The position numbers and the translations under genes are program-made. Of a stretch of 6,109 nucleotides of DNA, positions 4,399-6,109 are shown in pieces. The notes below the pieces were generated by a model. The model had not been told where the DNA came from and did no database searches. It saw only the letters and a program-made list of their open reading frames with translations. This DNA is from Candidatus Micrarchaeota archaeon CG08_land_8_20_14_0_20_59_11 (GTDB lineage: Archaea > Micrarchaeota > Micrarchaeia > Norongarragalinales > Norongarragalinaceae), in assembly GCA_002763345.1 (NCBI GenBank), contig PEXZ01000059.1:1-6109 (forward strand), given 5' to 3'. The number at the start of each line of letters is the position of its first letter. Position 1 is the first letter of the stretch.

Positions 4399-6021
4399 AT
4401 GCGACCGCAGCTCATCCTCGCGCTGGTGCTAGCCGCGCCCTTGATTTTCGGCGCGGACTTGGATCCGAAGATGACGGGTTCCGCACACGTGGGAGTCTCC
4501 CTTTCATGGATTATTCGCGCCTCCGACGGTTTCCGCGGCGGCGCCCGCTTCTCGACGTTCGCGTTTTCGGAGACGCCGTACCAGACGGCGCAGTTCCGCG
4601 TCCCGCAGGAGCATTCCGTCGAGACCGATTCATTCGGCAACAAGCGCGTCGCGTTTTCCTGGAATCCCGAGCCCGGCAATCCGCAGAGGTTCGAGCTGTT
4701 CGCCGACGTGTTCGTCGATTATTCGCTCGGCTTGGAGCGCATCGCCGAACAGGACCCCGCGTACCTCCAGCAGAGCGAGTTCGTGATTCTGGACAAGGAG
4801 GCGGCGTCGGAGGCGCTCGAGATAGCGGGCGATGCGAAAACCCGCTTCGAGAAGGCGGTGCGGCTGGCGGACTGGGTGTACCGCAGCATCGAGTACGACG
4901 TGGCGTACTGGGATGTGCAGGAGAACTCCTCCGCGGTGCTGAAGACGCGCCGCGGCGTGTGCGACGAGAAGAGCCACGTCCTGCTCGCGTTCCTGCGCAG
5001 CGTAGACATCCCCTCGCGCATGGCTGCGGGATTCGTCTATTCCGGTAAGGCGTGGGGTCCCCACGCGTGGGTCGAGGCGGACTTGGGCGACGGGTTTTGG
5101 ACGCCGATAGACGCGACGTTCAACGAGTTCCGCCTGCTCGATGCAACTCACCTCCGCTTCGCAGTTGGGCGCGATCAGGGCGACATCTCCGAGGAAATCA
5201 CCGAAGGGCTCCTGCTGCAGAAGCCCGCGCCCTCCTTCAGCGTGGAGTCGCAGTCCAACTTCGATTCGCTTGCGTATTCGCTTAAATTCTCGTCCGTTCC
5301 GAAGCGCGTCGGGCCAGGCTCGTCCGAGACCGTTTCCGTGGAAATCCGGAGCACGTCGGCATTTCCCCAGGCAGTGCCCGTGTCGTTCGCAGCGCCGCAG
5401 TCGCCGCCCGAGCTCGCGGTGCGGGTAAGCGGCGCGCCCTCACGGCTCATTTATCTTCCGCCGAACGGCGACGCGCTGCAGGAATGGAGCCTCGTGTTCC
5501 CGACGGCGCTGCAGTCCAACTACGTCTACAATTTCACGCTGGAGGCGTCGACGCTCGGGCAGCGCGTCTATTCCGTAGTTGAGGGCAGGCGCGACGTGCC
5601 CGTCTCCTACTCGCAGGAACTCTCGCTTGAGAAGCTCGAATCGGAACTCAAGGACGGAATGTTCGTGCTCAGCGCAGTTGTGCGCAATCGCGGCAACATG
5701 CAGGCGAATCCGAACGTCATCTGCGTGCTCGAGGGCGTCTCCCAGAGCAGCGTGGTTTCGCTCGCGCCGGGCGAGGAGCGGGCGGTCCAGTTCGCCTTTC
5801 CCGCGCCGAACGCCACGACTGTTTCGGGCAAGGTGAGAATCGTTTCGGGCGCGCAGGTAATCGAGCAGCCGTTCGTTTCCTCCATAACGAAGGAGTCCGT
5901 CGTGTACGAGAAGCAGCCGGCTGACGACCGCCCGCTCGTCGTCGCGGCTCTTACGATAATCGTCGTGATACTCACGCTCTTCTTCCTGAAGAAGCTGCGG
6001 CTGCCGTATCGGCCGCTCTAG
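4399..6021 (+). CDS. Secreted, C-terminally membrane-anchored transglutaminase-like protein
   Basis: A 540-residue cell-surface protein. Residues 1-19 form a hydrophobic signal peptide (LILALVLAAPLIFG). A beta-rich N-terminal region follows. The transglutaminase/protease core spans about residues 130-250 with a complete Cys-His-Asp triad: Cys188 in RGVCDEKSHVLL, His222 in GPHAWVEA and Asp238 in TPIDATFNE. Beyond it lie about 250 residues of beta-sandwich-like sequence, the last part (about 405-500, with VVRNRGNMQANPNV and LAPGEERAVQF) resembling CARDB/Ig-like adhesion modules. A hydrophobic helix (about 512-530) and a short basic tail (KKLRLPYRPL) end the protein, so the enzyme domain faces outward and the tail the cytosol. 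Similar archaeal proteins are usually predicted peptidases or amidases of unknown substrate. Peptide cleavage, cross-linking or envelope protein maturation are all possible; I cannot choose. Confidence 0.88.
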   Translation: MRPQLILALVLAAPLIFGADLDPKMTGSAHVGVSLSWIIRASDGFRGGARFSTFAFSETPYQTAQFRVPQEHSVETDSFGNKRVAFSWNPEPGNPQRFELFADVFVDYSLGLERIAEQDPAYLQQSEFVILDKEAASEALEIAGDAKTRFEKAVRLADWVYRSIEYDVAYWDVQENSSAVLKTRRGVCDEKSHVLLAFLRSVDIPSRMAAGFVYSGKAWGPHAWVEADLGDGFWTPIDATFNEFRLLDATHLRFAVGRDQGDISEEITEGLLLQKPAPSFSVESQSNFDSLAYSLKFSSVPKRVGPGSSETVSVEIRSTSAFPQAVPVSFAAPQSPPELAVRVSGAPSRLIYLPPNGDALQEWSLVFPTALQSNYVYNFTLEASTLGQRVYSVVEGRRDVPVSYSQELSLEKLESELKDGMFVLSAVVRNRGNMQANPNVICVLEGVSQSSVVSLAPGEERAVQFAFPAPNATTVSGKVRIVSGAQVIEQPFVSSITKESVVYEKQPADDRPLVVAALTIIVVILTLFFLKKLRLPYRPL

Positions 6022-6022
6022 T

Positions 6023-6041
6023 CATCAAAAGCATTTTATAA
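6023..6041 (+). promoter_or_regulatory. BRE/TATA promoter of the tRNA gene
   Basis: CATCAAAAGC (6023-6032) is followed by ATTTTATAA (6033-6041), a strong archaeal TATA box centred about 29 bases before the first base of the tRNA. It starts 2 bases after the stop codon of the transglutaminase gene. The 10-mer is identical to that before the hydrolase gene (671-680). Confidence 0.7.
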
Positions 6042-6065
6042 ACGCGCGCCCACAATTCCTTCCGC

Positions 6066-6109
6066 GCGACGGTAGTCTAGCCTGGTAGGACGCGAGATTG
6101 CCAAAAGCC
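6066..6109 (+). tRNA. tRNA-Gly(GCC), 5' part; probable intron after position 37
   Basis: The window ends inside this gene. GCGACGG (6066-6072) is the 5' acceptor strand, followed by T8-A9. The D arm GTCT-AGCCTGGTA-GGAC (6075-6091) pairs correctly and has G18-G19. CGAGA (6093-6097) is the 5' anticodon stem, and TTGCCAA (6098-6104) reads as the anticodon loop with T33 and anticodon GCC, the loop typical of tRNA-Gly. The next bases (AAGCC) do not pair with CGAGA, where TCTCG would be expected. The simplest explanation is an intron at the canonical archaeal 37/38 site, starting at about 6104. The 3' half is not in the window, so identity rests on the anticodon and the GCG acceptor start. Confidence 0.8.

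Noticed and set aside
1..6109. Mobile element, CRISPR array, toxin-antitoxin or defence cassette
   Set aside because: No transposase or integrase motifs, no regularly spaced repeats, and no unexplained gene pair. All substantial genes fall into known families.

Overview
The window comes from an archaeon with a fairly GC-rich, tightly packed genome. Evidence for this: an archaeal/eukaryotic-type ribosomal protein S2; an S6e protein, which bacteria lack; GGTGA-type ribosome binding sites; AT-rich TATA/BRE-like elements about 25 bases before several start codons; and a tRNA gene that is probably interrupted after position 37. The phylum cannot be fixed from this sequence. A DPANN-like lineage (Micrarchaeota or Diapherotrites type) is a reasonable guess, because the S-adenosylmethionine synthetase is of the bacterial MetK family rather than the usual archaeal one.

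Layout, left to right. Positions 1-84 hold the tail of an unidentified + strand gene. It is followed by apt (adenine phosphoribosyltransferase, 127-648) and a UPF0173-type metallo-beta-lactamase-fold hydrolase (710-1387), both on +. The hydrolase converges, with a 5-base gap, on a - strand block. In transcription order that block is an XRE-type HTH regulator with two CBS domains (3137-2577), rps2 (2441-1854) and rps6e (1809-1393). The regulator diverges from metK (3208-4365, +) across a 70-base AT-rich promoter region. Next comes a secreted, C-terminally membrane-anchored transglutaminase-like protein (4399-6021, +). The window ends inside a tRNA-Gly(GCC) gene (6066 onward) with its own TATA box.

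How the genes may work together. metK and the CBS regulator share one promoter region, and CBS pairs bind adenosyl ligands (AMP, ATP, SAM, MTA), so SAM-responsive control of metK is a plausible local circuit. Apt would recycle adenine released from SAM-derived nucleosides, but its presence nearby may be chance. rps2 and rps6e appear to form a two-gene ribosomal operon.

The most unusual structural signal is non-coding. apt, rps2 and rps6e each have a perfect inverted repeat ending 7-8 bases before the GGTGA ribosome binding site. The two ribosomal hairpins are strong (9 bp and 10 bp). In both ribosomal cases a short open frame also spans the hairpin and stops at or just past the ribosome binding site. 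By contrast, the hydrolase and the transglutaminase have a TATA-like box about 25 bases before ATG and no visible ribosome binding site, which predicts leaderless mRNAs. I saw no insertion sequence, CRISPR array or recognisable defence system.
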